The notes: generated from the sequence alone by a model not told the origin. DNA of 64,000 nucleotides from Petrocella atlantisensis (GCF_900538275.1 NZ_LR130778.1:248001-312000), one strand, 5' to 3'; positions 54,237-64,000 are shown, counted from the first letter of the stretch. Numbers and translations: made by a program.

Positions 54237-55265
54237 TCAAGCCTTGTCCATAGTACTATTATAGTACTTCTTATACCATTTGACAAACTGACTTAAGCCT
54301 TCTTCAATCGTCGTCTCCGGCTTAAAATCTATGTCCTTTTCAAGATCAGATACATCTGCATAAGTTCTAAGAACATCCCCCGGTTGCATATCCATAAACA
54401 CCTTCTCTGCTTCTATCTGAAGCAGCTCTTCAAGGACCTGAATAAACCGCATCAATTTTACCGGATTGTTGTTACCAATGTTATACAGTTTATAAGGTGC
54501 AAAACTTGTACTAAGATCGTCTTGACTTTCATTCCAGTCTGTTTTAGCACTCGGAATTTGATTCAGAAGCTTATGGATACCTTCCACGATATCATCTACA
54601 TAGGTAAAATCCCGTTCCATCTCACCTTTGTTAAAGACTTTAATCGGCGTACCTGTTATCATATCCTTAGTAAAGGAAAAATAGGCCATATCCGGTCTTC
54701 CCCAAGGTCCATAGACAGTAAAAAAACGAAGTCCCGTTGTAGGAATGTTATAGAGATGACTATAAGTATGTGCCATCAACTCATTGGATTTTTTCGTAGC
54801 TGCGTAGAGAGACACAGGATGGTCTACATTGTGATTCGTGGAAAAAGGTACGACCTTGTTGCCACCATATACTGAACTGGAGGATGCATAGATCAGATGT
54901 TTAACCGGATTATTTCGGCATGCTTCTAGGATATTCATAAAACCAATAAGGTTTGAATCCACATAAGCATAAGGATTGGTTATGGAATACCTGACACCTG
55001 CCTGGGCAGCAAGATGAATCACATATGCCGGTCTATGTTCTCTAAAAACACAATCCACTTCAGTTTTATCTTTGATATCTGTTTTATAAAAAACAAAATT
55101 ATCATACTCGGTCAACATGGCCAATCGGTCTTCCTTTAATTGTGGTTCATAATAATCGTTCATATTATCCATTCCAATAACAACGTGACCCTTTTCCAGT
55201 AGTCGTTTCGACATATGAAAGCCTATAAAGCCTGCTGCACCGGTTACCAATATCTTTGTATCCAT
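54237..55265 (-). CDS. NAD-dependent epimerase, probable UDP-glucuronate 4-epimerase
   Basis: Short-chain dehydrogenase fold with VTGAAGFIGFHMSKRLLEKGH, the GMDNMNDYYEPQLKEDRL segment typical of CapI/LpsL uronate epimerases, and the catalytic Ser-x-x-Tyr-x-x-x-Lys in SSSVYG then YAATKKSNE. Would interconvert UDP-GlcA and UDP-GalA, acting after the dehydrogenase. 342 residues, in the polysaccharide operon. Confidence 0.88.
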   Translation of the reverse strand: MDTKILVTGAAGFIGFHMSKRLLEKGHVVIGMDNMNDYYEPQLKEDRLAMLTEYDNFVFYKTDIKDKTEVDCVFREHRPAYVIHLAAQAGVRYSITNPYAYVDSNLIGFMNILEACRNNPVKHLIYASSSSVYGGNKVVPFSTNHNVDHPVSLYAATKKSNELMAHTYSHLYNIPTTGLRFFTVYGPWGRPDMAYFSFTKDMITGTPIKVFNKGEMERDFTYVDDIVEGIHKLLNQIPSAKTDWNESQDDLSTSFAPYKLYNIGNNNPVKLMRFIQVLEELLQIEAEKVFMDMQPGDVLRTYADVSDLEKDIDFKPETTIEEGLSQFVKWYKKYYNSTMDKA

Positions 55266-55291
55266 ATCTTATACCTCCGCCTTATCTATCT

Positions 55292-56518
55292 CTATCTATG
55301 TGGGTTTTTCTCAATCTTATTCATAATATACTCAACGATCTTTTCTGAAGATTCACCGGTCTCATTGGTTGTGTAAAAATCAAGAATCGCTTTACAATTA
55401 TCAGGTATCTGATCCATATCTAGTTTTTCCAGTTCATGTATTAATTCTGTATTGTTTTCAACAATAATAAAAGGTGTGTCATCAATATCAAAATAAAAAG
55501 TTCGATCCCTGTCAATATAGGCCTCTCGGTCAGACTGGAAAAGAATAATCGGTTTATTAAGTAGTGCAAGATCACCGGCACTGGAAGAATAATCTGTTAT
55601 CAAAAAATCTGTTATAAACAACAAATCATTCATATCTTCTACAAGATTACCGTTTTTGATTTTATCATAGTCCTTTGGAATGCCTTCAATACCGCCAACA
55701 GCACTATGGGCCCTTACAACACAGCACCATTCTTCCTTGAACTTATCTTCAAGTACTTCCAATATTTTCACCAAATCAATACCATCACTAGCTTGCTTCC
55801 CGCCGGATTCAGACGCTTTACGTCTTAAGGTTGGTGCATACAGGAATATCTTCACTTCAGAGCCGATACCCATGAGTTGCCTCAATTTTTTATCTATGAC
55901 TTTTTTCCTTTCAGGATCATTTTTCGCCAACATATCATTTCTAGGTGTACCGTTATTAAGGGTAAGCCCATCAAATCTAAAAGCAGTCTCATGCACACTT
56001 TTTCCAAACTCCGAACCCGAAACCATAACATCACATATATCTTTTTCAAGGATACGGAAGGTTTTTGGCAAAAAGGTTGAATTATACAGAACTTTTTTGA
56101 AGCCTCGATCTCCATGCCACGTCTGAACATAGATTTGATTCTTACCTTTATATGTATATAAAGGTTTACAGAAATTATCCACCCATATTTTTGAAGTGGC
56201 TAGAACTTTTAGTGCTTCTAAGGTGCCTTCTTTCACACACTTCACATACGCCGGTACGATATCCGCTTTTTCTTCCGGGCGAAGGAAAAGCCAGACAATT
56301 TCTATTTCCGGTTGTAATGCATGAAATTTTTCTGACAACGCTCTTGGATTATCTGAATAGGATAAACCGTTAAAGCTAATAAAGACAGCCCGATTTTCAT
56401 CAACACCCAGTATTTTGTTACAAAAAAACATATAAGCCTTTCTATAATAATCAAAAAGCTTGCTTACACTGCTGCCGACCAAAGGTATCTTTTTAACCCA
56501 CATTTTAATTTTCTTCAT
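55292..56518 (-). CDS. CDP-glycerol glycerophosphotransferase family protein (TagB/TagF-like)
   Basis: A 408-residue cytoplasmic/peripheral enzyme of the poly(glycerol phosphate) transferase family. Seen are YVQTWHGDRGFKK (catalytic histidine), LFITDFLITDYSSSAGDLALLNKPIILF and FYFDIDDTPFI. It would add glycerophosphate or a related alditol phosphate to the polymer. It overlaps the flippase gene by 14 bases with GAGGAG before its ATG. Confidence 0.88.
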   Translation of the reverse strand: MKKIKMWVKKIPLVGSSVSKLFDYYRKAYMFFCNKILGVDENRAVFISFNGLSYSDNPRALSEKFHALQPEIEIVWLFLRPEEKADIVPAYVKCVKEGTLEALKVLATSKIWVDNFCKPLYTYKGKNQIYVQTWHGDRGFKKVLYNSTFLPKTFRILEKDICDVMVSGSEFGKSVHETAFRFDGLTLNNGTPRNDMLAKNDPERKKVIDKKLRQLMGIGSEVKIFLYAPTLRRKASESGGKQASDGIDLVKILEVLEDKFKEEWCCVVRAHSAVGGIEGIPKDYDKIKNGNLVEDMNDLLFITDFLITDYSSSAGDLALLNKPIILFQSDREAYIDRDRTFYFDIDDTPFIIVENNTELIHELEKLDMDQIPDNCKAILDFYTTNETGESSEKIVEYIMNKIEKNPHR

Positions 56519-58037
56519 TTATACGCTCCTCTTCATCAATTATTACATTTTTCTTTTTACTTTGTAGCATTTTTTTTAATTGTCCGGATTGAATGGTTTT
56601 ATTAATTGTTGTACGATTAATAAAATAAATATAACCTAAGTAAATAAAAAGTATCAGAATCTTGTACATAAGATTCATCCAATAAAAAGATGATATATAC
56701 TTGGTATAACTAAAATACAAGCCTATGAACATAAAACCAAGGCTGGGTAAGATGACACCCATCATTCTTAGAACGCTATAACCTATAGAGTCAAATTGCC
56801 TACTTAGATAAACCACGATTGCAACCACAATAAACTTAGCTAAAATAAACGATAACGCCGCTCCAAATGAACCTAGTAGCGGAATCAAAAGATAGGCAAT
56901 TAGGATATCGGCTAAACTACCTGTCAAGGTGGCAATAAAAAGCTTCTTCGTAGCAGCCTTGTAATACATCACCACATTCACATAGAAGTAATATATGGAT
57001 TTGATTGAAAACCCAATAACCAAAACCGGAATGATGGTCCAAGACATATAATAGCGCTCACTCGTTACTATCATGATGATTTCTTGAGAAAACAACCCAA
57101 CACCCATATAAATAATGGAATACAGGATCAAAAGAAAATCTGAAAGCTTAACAATCTCAATCTTACTGTGCTCATCCTGATTGTTCATCGTTATAAAAAA
57201 CCAAGGTTGGAAAGCCTTATTCACAGAGGTCTGAACCATATCGATGAGTGAAGCAAACTGCATAGAAATACTATATAGACCAACCAAGGCCAGTGTTCCT
57301 GACTGGTTAATCAGCACCCTAGATATTAAGCTGGCTATCCGTGTTGATAGATTATGAGGCATAAGTGGTATAGAATAAGTTAAAGTCTTTTTAAGGATTT
57401 TCCGATCTAGACCAAATGAAAAAAGATCTTCTCTTCTCAAATCATAGATCATATAAAAGAAATACAAACCATTGATGATTAATTGGGCGAGTAAAAAGCC
57501 AACCGCCCCGTATCTGAAAACCACAACAAATAAGATTTTCAAAACAACCGTCAGTCCAAATACTATGAGGTTAACAATAACCAGCTTCTTACCTTGTTGT
57601 CTTCCTTGCATAATACTTTGATGTAAAGAGTGTAGAGATACAAAAACCAGCAACAATATCGCCAAAAAAACGATTGGGAAAAATACAACACCATCAAACA
57701 TCCACTTTGCAATCTGATTTCTAAAAAGAAGACAGAACAGGAAAAAAACAATATTTGAAAGGATAATAAACGTCACCAATGTACTATAAAGCTTTTTTAG
57801 CTGACCATGATCATCCTTGAAATCAGCATAAAAACGAACCGCAGCTGAATACAGCGAAAATGCAACAATGAATGTAAAAACTGCTACGAACCCGTTGATT
57901 AAACTTATAATACCAAAATCGTCCGGGGTCATAAACCTTGTGTATATTGGTAATAACAAAAATCCTACAGCTTGAATCAGCATGGCACTAAAAATATAAA
58001 AAACTGAATTTTCAAGCACTTTCTTTTTTTCGGTCAT
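56505..58037 (-). CDS. Oligosaccharide flippase, Wzx/MATE-like
   Basis: A 510-residue protein with about 14 hydrophobic helices from VFYIFSAMLIQAVGFLLLPIYTRFMTPDDFGIISLI, typical of the polysaccharide-transport family. It would move lipid-linked repeat units across the membrane to the Wzy polymerase encoded upstream in the same operon. The C-terminal tail is lysine-rich and cytoplasmic. Confidence 0.9.
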   Translation of the reverse strand: MTEKKKVLENSVFYIFSAMLIQAVGFLLLPIYTRFMTPDDFGIISLINGFVAVFTFIVAFSLYSAAVRFYADFKDDHGQLKKLYSTLVTFIILSNIVFFLFCLLFRNQIAKWMFDGVVFFPIVFLAILLLVFVSLHSLHQSIMQGRQQGKKLVIVNLIVFGLTVVLKILFVVVFRYGAVGFLLAQLIINGLYFFYMIYDLRREDLFSFGLDRKILKKTLTYSIPLMPHNLSTRIASLISRVLINQSGTLALVGLYSISMQFASLIDMVQTSVNKAFQPWFFITMNNQDEHSKIEIVKLSDFLLILYSIIYMGVGLFSQEIIMIVTSERYYMSWTIIPVLVIGFSIKSIYYFYVNVVMYYKAATKKLFIATLTGSLADILIAYLLIPLLGSFGAALSFILAKFIVVAIVVYLSRQFDSIGYSVLRMMGVILPSLGFMFIGLYFSYTKYISSFYWMNLMYKILILFIYLGYIYFINRTTINKTIQSGQLKKMLQSKKKNVIIDEEERINEEN

Positions 58038-58085
58038 AATCCTGTCGATTCCCCTTTATCCCATTACACCAACTTAAGTGATGTT

Positions 58086-59003
58086 CTAATTATTCCTTGT
58101 TGGTAATTCTATCCAGTTACCCATCTCGATTTCGAAAGCCTCCGGCCGAAAAGCACCCGTACCGCTTTCATGGAAAAAGGTTAACTCACCAAAGTACAAA
58201 CGGTCTTCCACGATGTAAAAGTCAACCCGAACATGAGGAAATCCTTGTGCTAATATGCGACTAAGGTCTAACATCTCCTTAAGTTTATCCGGCTTTTCAA
58301 TGATATAATGAGGGTCTCTTGGGTACTTAATCTCACCCTCTAACAGGTTCCAGTCCAAGTCATAGATATTTCTCTTATGGGCTACAAAACGATCAAAATC
58401 AACCTCTATGACTTTAGGTTCACCATTAAAGCAGAAAATCTTATAGTCCCTCAGTTCGCCTACATCCATCTCTTCTAAGTATTTTTCACAAACGATTCTG
58501 GGTTTGATATCCTTATAGACCCATTCTCTTTTTGTCCAATGGTAGTTCCTTTTCAGCCAATGGCGCATTATTTTTTGGGCTTTTGGCCAATCCAACTCCT
58601 TTTTATCTTTACAGATAATATTGAACCCGGATCCATGGGTACCTTTTAAAACAAAGCTGTCTGGCAACTGATTTATGTCAATGTCTTCAACTTTGTCATA
58701 GACAGCAATCAGTTCGTTCAAATATTGTGCACCAATAGTATTCTCAATAATTTTTCTAACCTCATATTTGTCTGCACACAAGGTCGCTTTTGAATCTCTC
58801 CAATAGAGCTTCAACCATTGTAATTTATCGTTGTACTTGACTGGTGCATCTAGAATCACTTCTCTTTCCAGATGCTTTCTGAATTTTTTTTTAACCAGTT
58901 GTTCATCTGTCATACAATATTTACTATAGGTTTCCTTTATACTTTCATAAATATACTTGTTCGTTTCATGTTCTAGAATTATTTTTTTTATTATTTTTTT
59001 CAT
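58086..59003 (-). CDS. TupA-like ATP-grasp protein
   Basis: A 305-residue protein of the TupA-like ATP-grasp group, named for teichuronopeptide synthesis in Bacillus halodurans. Features: YNDKLQWLKLYWRD, CADKYEVRKIIE, LPDSFVLKGTHGSGFNIICKDK (ATP-binding Lys and Gly-rich loop), and the metal-binding HVRVDFYIVEDRLYFGELTFFHESGTG. ATP-grasp enzymes make amide or similar bonds to carboxylates; here uronic acids would be candidates. Overlaps the Wzy gene by four bases. Confidence 0.85.
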   Translation of the reverse strand: MKKIIKKIILEHETNKYIYESIKETYSKYCMTDEQLVKKKFRKHLEREVILDAPVKYNDKLQWLKLYWRDSKATLCADKYEVRKIIENTIGAQYLNELIAVYDKVEDIDINQLPDSFVLKGTHGSGFNIICKDKKELDWPKAQKIMRHWLKRNYHWTKREWVYKDIKPRIVCEKYLEEMDVGELRDYKIFCFNGEPKVIEVDFDRFVAHKRNIYDLDWNLLEGEIKYPRDPHYIIEKPDKLKEMLDLSRILAQGFPHVRVDFYIVEDRLYFGELTFFHESGTGAFRPEAFEIEMGNWIELPTRNN

Positions 59004-60223
59004 AAATTCTCCTTGTTTTTCCTAAGTGACCCAATCTCCATATTTGTTTTTGTTTTGATTGAAATATAGGCACTTGCAACAGACATTATTATGACAAAAT
59101 GTTTAGATTCATAGTAGACCAAAGATGTTCCGATAAAGAAGTAAGCAATAATGATACCGATAAATGTATACTTAAGCATTTCTTCATTTTCAAATAACCT
59201 AAGTTTCATCATATCCCATATAACACTAAGATGACCTAAATAGTAAACCAGCAATCCTATCAGGCCGGTACCAACCAAAACCTCAATGAAATTATTATGA
59301 GCATAAGTGTACCTACCACCTGGAGAATCAACATATAACTCCCTATAATTATTGATACCAAAACCGAAAAGAGGCCTCTCTTTCCAGTACTCGATTCCTT
59401 GAAAAATCATATATGACCTCGCATTCATAGACCCTTCGTCTGTTCCTCTTCCGGTGATGAAATTAAACATATTTTCAATTCGTTCGCCCAAGATATCATA
59501 GAAAATTGGGTTGTTAAATATAATATAGTACCCAATCCACAGAAACAAAATAATCATAAGAATTGCCTTGGTACGATTCATGTAACTATCTTTATTCTTT
59601 AAGTAAATAATCATCACAATGTTTAAAAATAAAAACAAAATAGATTTTCTAGATCCTGTAAGGATGATAACACCCACCATAACAAGAAATATAGGTATAT
59701 AAATAAACTTTTGTTCCGTAACAATTAAATAAAATGCGAATATAGATGAAATGCCAATAATCATGCCAACTTCATTTTGATTACCCAGTTCACCACCCAT
59801 TCTAGATAATACATCGAAATTTGAAATATTTAGAATATAAACACTAGCACAAAAGCCTGAGAAGATAAAATATCGAATTATTTCATTGATTTTTTTACAG
59901 TCATCAAGGTAATTAACTAGAGAGAAAGACAATATAAGCAGTTGTATTAAAGTTATAGATTTAGAAAGCACCAGGTTGGCATCAATTGCAATAAAATAGG
60001 TTGTCAAACAAACTATAATAAAAGCAGTAGACATGATTACATATTGACTGATAAGTAAATTCTTATTCTGAAGTATAATTTCAATCCATATCAAAGCAAC
60101 CATCACTAGGCCAATTATATTGCTATAAATATAATAATCTACTCTAAACGTAAATAAATAAAGAGAAAAAATATAAAGAAACAAAACTACTCGAATTATA
60201 CCAGTCCATGTTTTAGATTCCAT
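59000..60223 (-). CDS. O-antigen ligase/polymerase family protein (Wzy-like)
   Basis: A 407-residue, multi-helix membrane protein with the periplasmic-loop pattern RPLFGFGINNYRELYVDSPGGRYTYAHNNFIEVLVGTGLIG, typical of the O-antigen polymerase/ligase family. With Wzx and two Wzz proteins it forms a Wzy-dependent pathway. The ATG at 60223 with GGGG six bases earlier is preferred over a TTG at 60235. Confidence 0.85.
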   Translation of the reverse strand: MESKTWTGIIRVVLFLYIFSLYLFTFRVDYYIYSNIIGLVMVALIWIEIILQNKNLLISQYVIMSTAFIIVCLTTYFIAIDANLVLSKSITLIQLLILSFSLVNYLDDCKKINEIIRYFIFSGFCASVYILNISNFDVLSRMGGELGNQNEVGMIIGISSIFAFYLIVTEQKFIYIPIFLVMVGVIILTGSRKSILFLFLNIVMIIYLKNKDSYMNRTKAILMIILFLWIGYYIIFNNPIFYDILGERIENMFNFITGRGTDEGSMNARSYMIFQGIEYWKERPLFGFGINNYRELYVDSPGGRYTYAHNNFIEVLVGTGLIGLLVYYLGHLSVIWDMMKLRLFENEEMLKYTFIGIIIAYFFIGTSLVYYESKHFVIIMSVASAYISIKTKTNMEIGSLRKNKENL

Positions 60224-60235
60224 AATAAACCCCAA

Positions 60236-61420
60236 TCATAAAATTTCTTCCCACAGTTTCATTATCTTGTCTACGCCAAATCCAATAGCTCTGCTTTTCG
60301 CCTTCTTTGCGTATGACTCACGTAGTGTTTGGTCTTCAATAATTTTAATCATAGTCGATGATAAACACCTTTCCTCTTTTGTCAGAGCATCTGATGCCAT
60401 ATACATCACACCGTCACACTCCGGCGTTAAGATACCGTAGGTTTCATATGTAGTATCTGTGCAGATGGTATCAAGTGGGGTGTCCGGTGCCAAGATTTCC
60501 CTTGGACCTGATATGCAATCCGAAGCAATTACCGGTAATCCGCATATCATGGCTTCACATAAGGCGTTAGGAAACCCTTCATAAAGAGAAGGCAAAACAA
60601 AAACAGAGGCTTTTTCAAAATACTTATAGGGATTTTTTTGAAATCCAAGAAAATGAACATCCGTCTCTATTTGTAAGTCTTTTGCCAGTTGACTTAAGTA
60701 TCCGCTTAATTCGCCTTTACCCAGTATAATCAACTTGGCATCTTTGATTACCTTTTTCACCTCAGCAAAAGCCCTTATAAGGTGCCAATGACCTTTTTGA
60801 CTATCTAGTCTTCCAGCGGTGATGACTGTCGGATGTGTGAATATTGCTAATTCCTCATCCATCATAGGGTCACTGGACAATTTCTCAATAACCGCCAATT
60901 CATAAGGGTTGTAGATTGCCATAATCTGATGTTTTTGATCGAAACCATATTTCTTCACCAAATCATTACAGATGACTTGAGAAACCGCCACGATTTTATC
61001 CGCTTTTTTATACAGGTGTCTCATGGCCATATTGTTAAGGGCACCCATCAAGCCCCTATTATTTTTCTCCATATTGTTTCGAACGGATACTATAGTCCTA
61101 CCCCGTCCTCTTGATAGAAGATTCAATATATTAGAACCATTGAGCATACTTATGGAAGTGTCAATGGCCAGTACTTTCTTTAGTTTTCTGGTCTTAACCA
61201 ATCTTTGTATAAGATTCATGCCTTTTATAAGGGGGTTCGTAGATGCGCCTGATTTCAAAGATATCAGTTCACCGGAATACGCATAATCCTGAATCTTATC
61301 ATCATTTACAATCACATAGACTTTGTGTCCGGCATTATGAAACGCGTTAGATAGTATGGTCGCCACTTTTTCAGCCCCGCCTGTGCCGATTTGGGGAATA
61401 ATAATTGCAATATGCTTCAT
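60236..61420 (-). CDS. Glycosyltransferase family 4 protein
   Basis: GT-B glycosyltransferase, 394 residues. IIPQIGTGGAEKVATILSNAF at the N-terminus, VITAGRLDSQKGHWHLIRAFAEV in the middle, and the GT4 donor-site motif FVLPSLYEGFPNALCEAMICGLPVIASDC near residue 280. Donor and acceptor are not deducible. Lies 27 bases after the heparinase-like gene and 12 before the Wzy start. Confidence 0.9.
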   Translation of the reverse strand: MKHIAIIIPQIGTGGAEKVATILSNAFHNAGHKVYVIVNDDKIQDYAYSGELISLKSGASTNPLIKGMNLIQRLVKTRKLKKVLAIDTSISMLNGSNILNLLSRGRGRTIVSVRNNMEKNNRGLMGALNNMAMRHLYKKADKIVAVSQVICNDLVKKYGFDQKHQIMAIYNPYELAVIEKLSSDPMMDEELAIFTHPTVITAGRLDSQKGHWHLIRAFAEVKKVIKDAKLIILGKGELSGYLSQLAKDLQIETDVHFLGFQKNPYKYFEKASVFVLPSLYEGFPNALCEAMICGLPVIASDCISGPREILAPDTPLDTICTDTTYETYGILTPECDGVMYMASDALTKEERCLSSTMIKIIEDQTLRESYAKKAKSRAIGFGVDKIMKLWEEIL

Positions 61421-61447
61421 ATCAAAAACTCCTTCATGTACCCTATC

Positions 61448-63301
61448 CTATAATCGTATATCAAAAAATGCCAAGCACATCTTGTTAACAAATGGAAGGG
61501 TGACTACAACACAACGTATGGTTTCTTTGCGAAGATAGTACAAGCTTCTATAACTTTCTTCCACATGTATCTTACCTTCTGTTGATACAAAGGCAATCGT
61601 CTCTCCCGCCATCACAAGTCCAAAACCACCGTCATCTACTTGAACATCACAGGGTGTATGAAAAAGAAAAGTACATGTTTGTCGATCTGCCTTTACCTTT
61701 ACCTTGTCTATTAGTTTATAGCCAAATTCGGCATGCTTAATGATTCTGGTGTGTCGGTAACCATTTTGTGATACTATCGTGCCTTGTATTTGTTTATGAT
61801 TATAAATCATTTTTTCTCTCTTGGTCCAATTCATAACCATAAAAGCACCTTTTTTGTTCATCTGATCCAGATCCGGAATCACAGCTGTATTATGACCGGC
61901 TGTAGATGCCAAGTACTTACCAAGATCACTGGCATAAGAATACGTGCCTGCATCACAAAAAATATTAATGCCCTTATGCCATAACTCTATGTGCAACTGA
62001 TCCATATGGGCAGGTCTGGTTTTATAATCTTGGGCATAGGTCATAACGAACCCATCTTTGTGTCTCAGCGTGAAGAAGCCGGACGCCATAAAGTTAGAAG
62101 GAACACGGTATACCCGAGCAACCGGCATATGCATTTCACCTATAAACCAGAGCATTTCTTCATCATATGGACCATAATCATACAATCTTTTTCCTTCAAT
62201 CAGCCCATATATGGTGCCTAGAACCGGTCTATAATCTCGATAGCCACAGGTGGTAAGGGGGAAAATCAGGGCACCATCATTGGAACCATAATTCGGTAAG
62301 TCTCCATCTTCTGTCTGAACCTGAAACAATTGTAAAACACTTTTCTTAATCAATTCCGACTGTGCTATACTCAGACCCGTTTTATGACTCACTTTATAGA
62401 GACATTCAACAATCTGAAGGGTAAACCGATGGTAATTGAAAGAATATTGACTAAAGCCACCATCGGACATAAATTGATTTTCAATCTCTTTGTCCATCAA
62501 AGTATAGCCTTTCCTCACCCGTCTAAAGTCTTCACAACACCATGCACCAACAATCATACCCAGTATTTCTGTAAAGGTGTGGTTGTTTTTAATGCATTTA
62601 TGGGCATAGAAGAAATTCGATAACACTTTTTTATAGCTTCCTTCAACCAATAACTTAACCGCATCCTCATCTGTCTGATCTGTTAGATCGTAGCCCGAGA
62701 AAACGCTGTAAGCCATGAGAACATTCACCATACGCAATGAAGCTTCTTGTCCGCATTTAAAATTGGCGCCATAGCCATATGGATTATGCTTCAGCCAGTC
62801 CTTCAGTTGCATAGAAAAGGTCTTATAATACTTAGCATCTCCTGTCAACATATAGGCTCTGGCAAAATACAAAAAATGTGTCAACCTGGAAGCTTCCCAA
62901 ACCACTTTGATGTCCCCAAGACTTTGATCAAAATCAGGGATTTTATACCATTTGATATCTGAGGGCCCCGTCACACCCGTCAAAGGGTTCATATGCCAAA
63001 GTATGGGTTGACCGTAATCAAGCTTAATTGAAGAAAAACCGGTCATAATACCTTCTATGCCTTCATCCGCCTTGGTTATCACATCTGCTTTTTCTGCCTC
63101 ATCTAAGTGACTCAAAAAGGCGCTGATGCTTGGCAAATCAAAGTCAAACATATCCACCCTTTTCACAAACACCTTTTTCTCAAAGAATTCTTCTGTAGCC
63201 GGTAGGATTGCCATCATTTTTAATTTTCCGGCATACAACAATCGGTTGATTGTCCACACAATGCCATATTCAGTTAGTATGGAACGTATTGATTTTATCA
63301 T
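61448..63301 (-). CDS. Heparinase II/III-family protein
   Basis: A 617-residue protein with an N-terminal alpha/alpha-toroid part (about residues 100-380, including HKCIKNNHTFTEILGMIVGAWC) and a C-terminal beta-sandwich heparinase II/III domain starting near SGFFTLRHKDGFVMTYAQD with HMDQLHIELWHKGINIFCDAGTYSY and HNTAV. Such proteins are lyases for uronic-acid polymers and often lie in operons that make them. No signal peptide is visible. The ATG at 63301 is preferred; a TTG lies at 63316. Confidence 0.83.
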   Translation of the reverse strand: MIKSIRSILTEYGIVWTINRLLYAGKLKMMAILPATEEFFEKKVFVKRVDMFDFDLPSISAFLSHLDEAEKADVITKADEGIEGIMTGFSSIKLDYGQPILWHMNPLTGVTGPSDIKWYKIPDFDQSLGDIKVVWEASRLTHFLYFARAYMLTGDAKYYKTFSMQLKDWLKHNPYGYGANFKCGQEASLRMVNVLMAYSVFSGYDLTDQTDEDAVKLLVEGSYKKVLSNFFYAHKCIKNNHTFTEILGMIVGAWCCEDFRRVRKGYTLMDKEIENQFMSDGGFSQYSFNYHRFTLQIVECLYKVSHKTGLSIAQSELIKKSVLQLFQVQTEDGDLPNYGSNDGALIFPLTTCGYRDYRPVLGTIYGLIEGKRLYDYGPYDEEMLWFIGEMHMPVARVYRVPSNFMASGFFTLRHKDGFVMTYAQDYKTRPAHMDQLHIELWHKGINIFCDAGTYSYASDLGKYLASTAGHNTAVIPDLDQMNKKGAFMVMNWTKREKMIYNHKQIQGTIVSQNGYRHTRIIKHAEFGYKLIDKVKVKADRQTCTFLFHTPCDVQVDDGGFGLVMAGETIAFVSTEGKIHVEESYRSLYYLRKETIRCVVVTLPFVNKMCLAFFDIRL

Positions 63302-63302
63302 C

Positions 63303-64000
63303 TTATAAACTCTCAATCACAGAAACCAGTTTATTTGTTAACGCCTTATAATCAAAATCACGGACACCCATTCTTCCGTTATGGCCCATTTGGTCATAGG
63401 CTTCTTTTGGCAGTTCATACAATTGCAGGACAGCCTTAGCAAGATTTTCAGGTCGATCCTCATCTAAGGACAGACCACAATCATACCGGTCAATCAGAGA
63501 ATACCCCATCTTAACAGTGGATATTATGGGTTTGCCTGAAGCCATATATTCAAAAAGCTTATTGGAGCTGTTCCCTCTTGACCAATTATACATGCTTTGT
63601 GAATAGTTAAGAATATTAACAGAAGCCTTACTCAGGACATAAGGAATGTACTGTTTTTCAATATAACCTTTGAAGACAACATTGGTTAAGCCTTCATCGA
63701 CGGCTCTTTTTTTCAGTCTATCTAATTGATTGCCGTCACCATAGATATAGAACCGGATTGCCTTATGATCTAATAGATGCTCAGCCGCATCCAGTATATT
63801 ATCCACGTTGTTAACGGGTCTTATGGCACCTGCATAGATGACCTTAAAATGGTCACCTTCAAGGTCCGGATCATCGATGATGTCTTCCTTCATTCTCCGG
63901 TCAAAAGCCTTTAAATCCACACCATTATTAATATAATGGCATTTCTTAAGATCCACCTGACCGCCTTGTTCTATATCCCATTTTTTATCTGTCAGATAGG
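63303..64000 (-). CDS. Glycosyltransferase family 4, 5' end beyond window
   Basis: The reading frame is open to the right edge, with YLTDKKWDIEQGGQVDLKKCHY preceding the first GTG, so the true start is outside. Domain motifs: YINNGVDLKAFDRR, VIYAGAIRPVNNVDNIL and SNKLFEYMASGKPIISTV, a GT4 donor site. Its stop lies one base from the ATG of the heparinase-like gene. Confidence 0.9.
   Translation of the reverse strand, partial: YLTDKKWDIEQGGQVDLKKCHYINNGVDLKAFDRRMKEDIIDDPDLEGDHFKVIYAGAIRPVNNVDNILDAAEHLLDHKAIRFYIYGDGNQLDRLKKRAVDEGLTNVVFKGYIEKQYIPYVLSKASVNILNYSQSMYNWSRGNSSNKLFEYMASGKPIISTVKMGYSLIDRYDCGLSLDEDRPENLAKAVLQLYELPKEAYDQMGHNGRMGVRDFDYKALTNKLVSVIESL

Overview
The window is AT-rich DNA from a low-GC Gram-positive anaerobe, most likely a Clostridia/Lachnospirales relative. 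The evidence is the Hfq-MiaA-MutL-MutS-MiaB order, the IspH and S1 genes side by side, a Na+-pumping decarboxylase operon, SLH-domain surface proteins, AGGAGG-type ribosome binding sites and T-rich intrinsic terminators. Species cannot be read from the sequence. Nearly all genes lie on the minus strand. The exceptions are a YprB-like nuclease, an IS91-type transposase with a small zinc-ribbon gene, and a 44-residue peptide gene.

Region 1 (1-28.6 kb) is mostly housekeeping: a cation P-type ATPase (cut by the window edge), a YnbB-like PLP enzyme, hfq, miaA, mutL, mutS, miaB, a nuclease, cheR, S1-like protein, ispH, cmk, aroH, a BaiN/HI0933-type flavoprotein, an RpiR regulator, a five-gene biotin-dependent Na+-pump decarboxylase operon (carboxyltransferase, gamma, biotin carrier, beta, OadA), rluB, scpB, scpA, a degenerate M50 protein and pyrimidine nucleoside phosphorylase. 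An island of mobile-element debris lies at 11.8-12.6 kb.

Region 2 (28.8-53 kb) is accessory cell-surface DNA. It has two BY-kinase/Wzz-type pairs, SLH proteins, a sortase-anchored thioester-domain adhesin, and two copies of a PqqD-like plus HprK-like kinase pair. Each pair lies near a tiny unlisted precursor-like gene (36281-36391 minus; 44825-44959 plus) with a lasso-type leader but a cationic core lacking the Asp/Glu needed for a lasso ring. No lasso cyclase or B2 protease is in the window. An ABC exporter and a frameshifted nucleotidyltransferase complete a paeninodin-like gene set without its cyclase. Three cyclic-di-GMP-I (GEMM-I) riboswitch aptamers are visible: one before the adhesin-peptide-kinase genes, and two in tandem before an SLH/beta-helix protein. 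An IS91-type element and a complete ISL3 element (8-bp target duplication) have inserted here.

Region 3 (53-64 kb) is a polysaccharide operon: UDP-sugar dehydrogenase, uronate epimerase, CDP-glycerol transferase-like protein, Wzx flippase, TupA-like ATP-grasp, Wzy polymerase, two GT4 glycosyltransferases and a heparinase II/III-like protein. It suggests a uronic-acid-containing surface polymer. Together regions 2 and 3 look like a c-di-GMP-responsive switch to a sessile, matrix-coated state, with a possibly undescribed modified cationic peptide system embedded in it.
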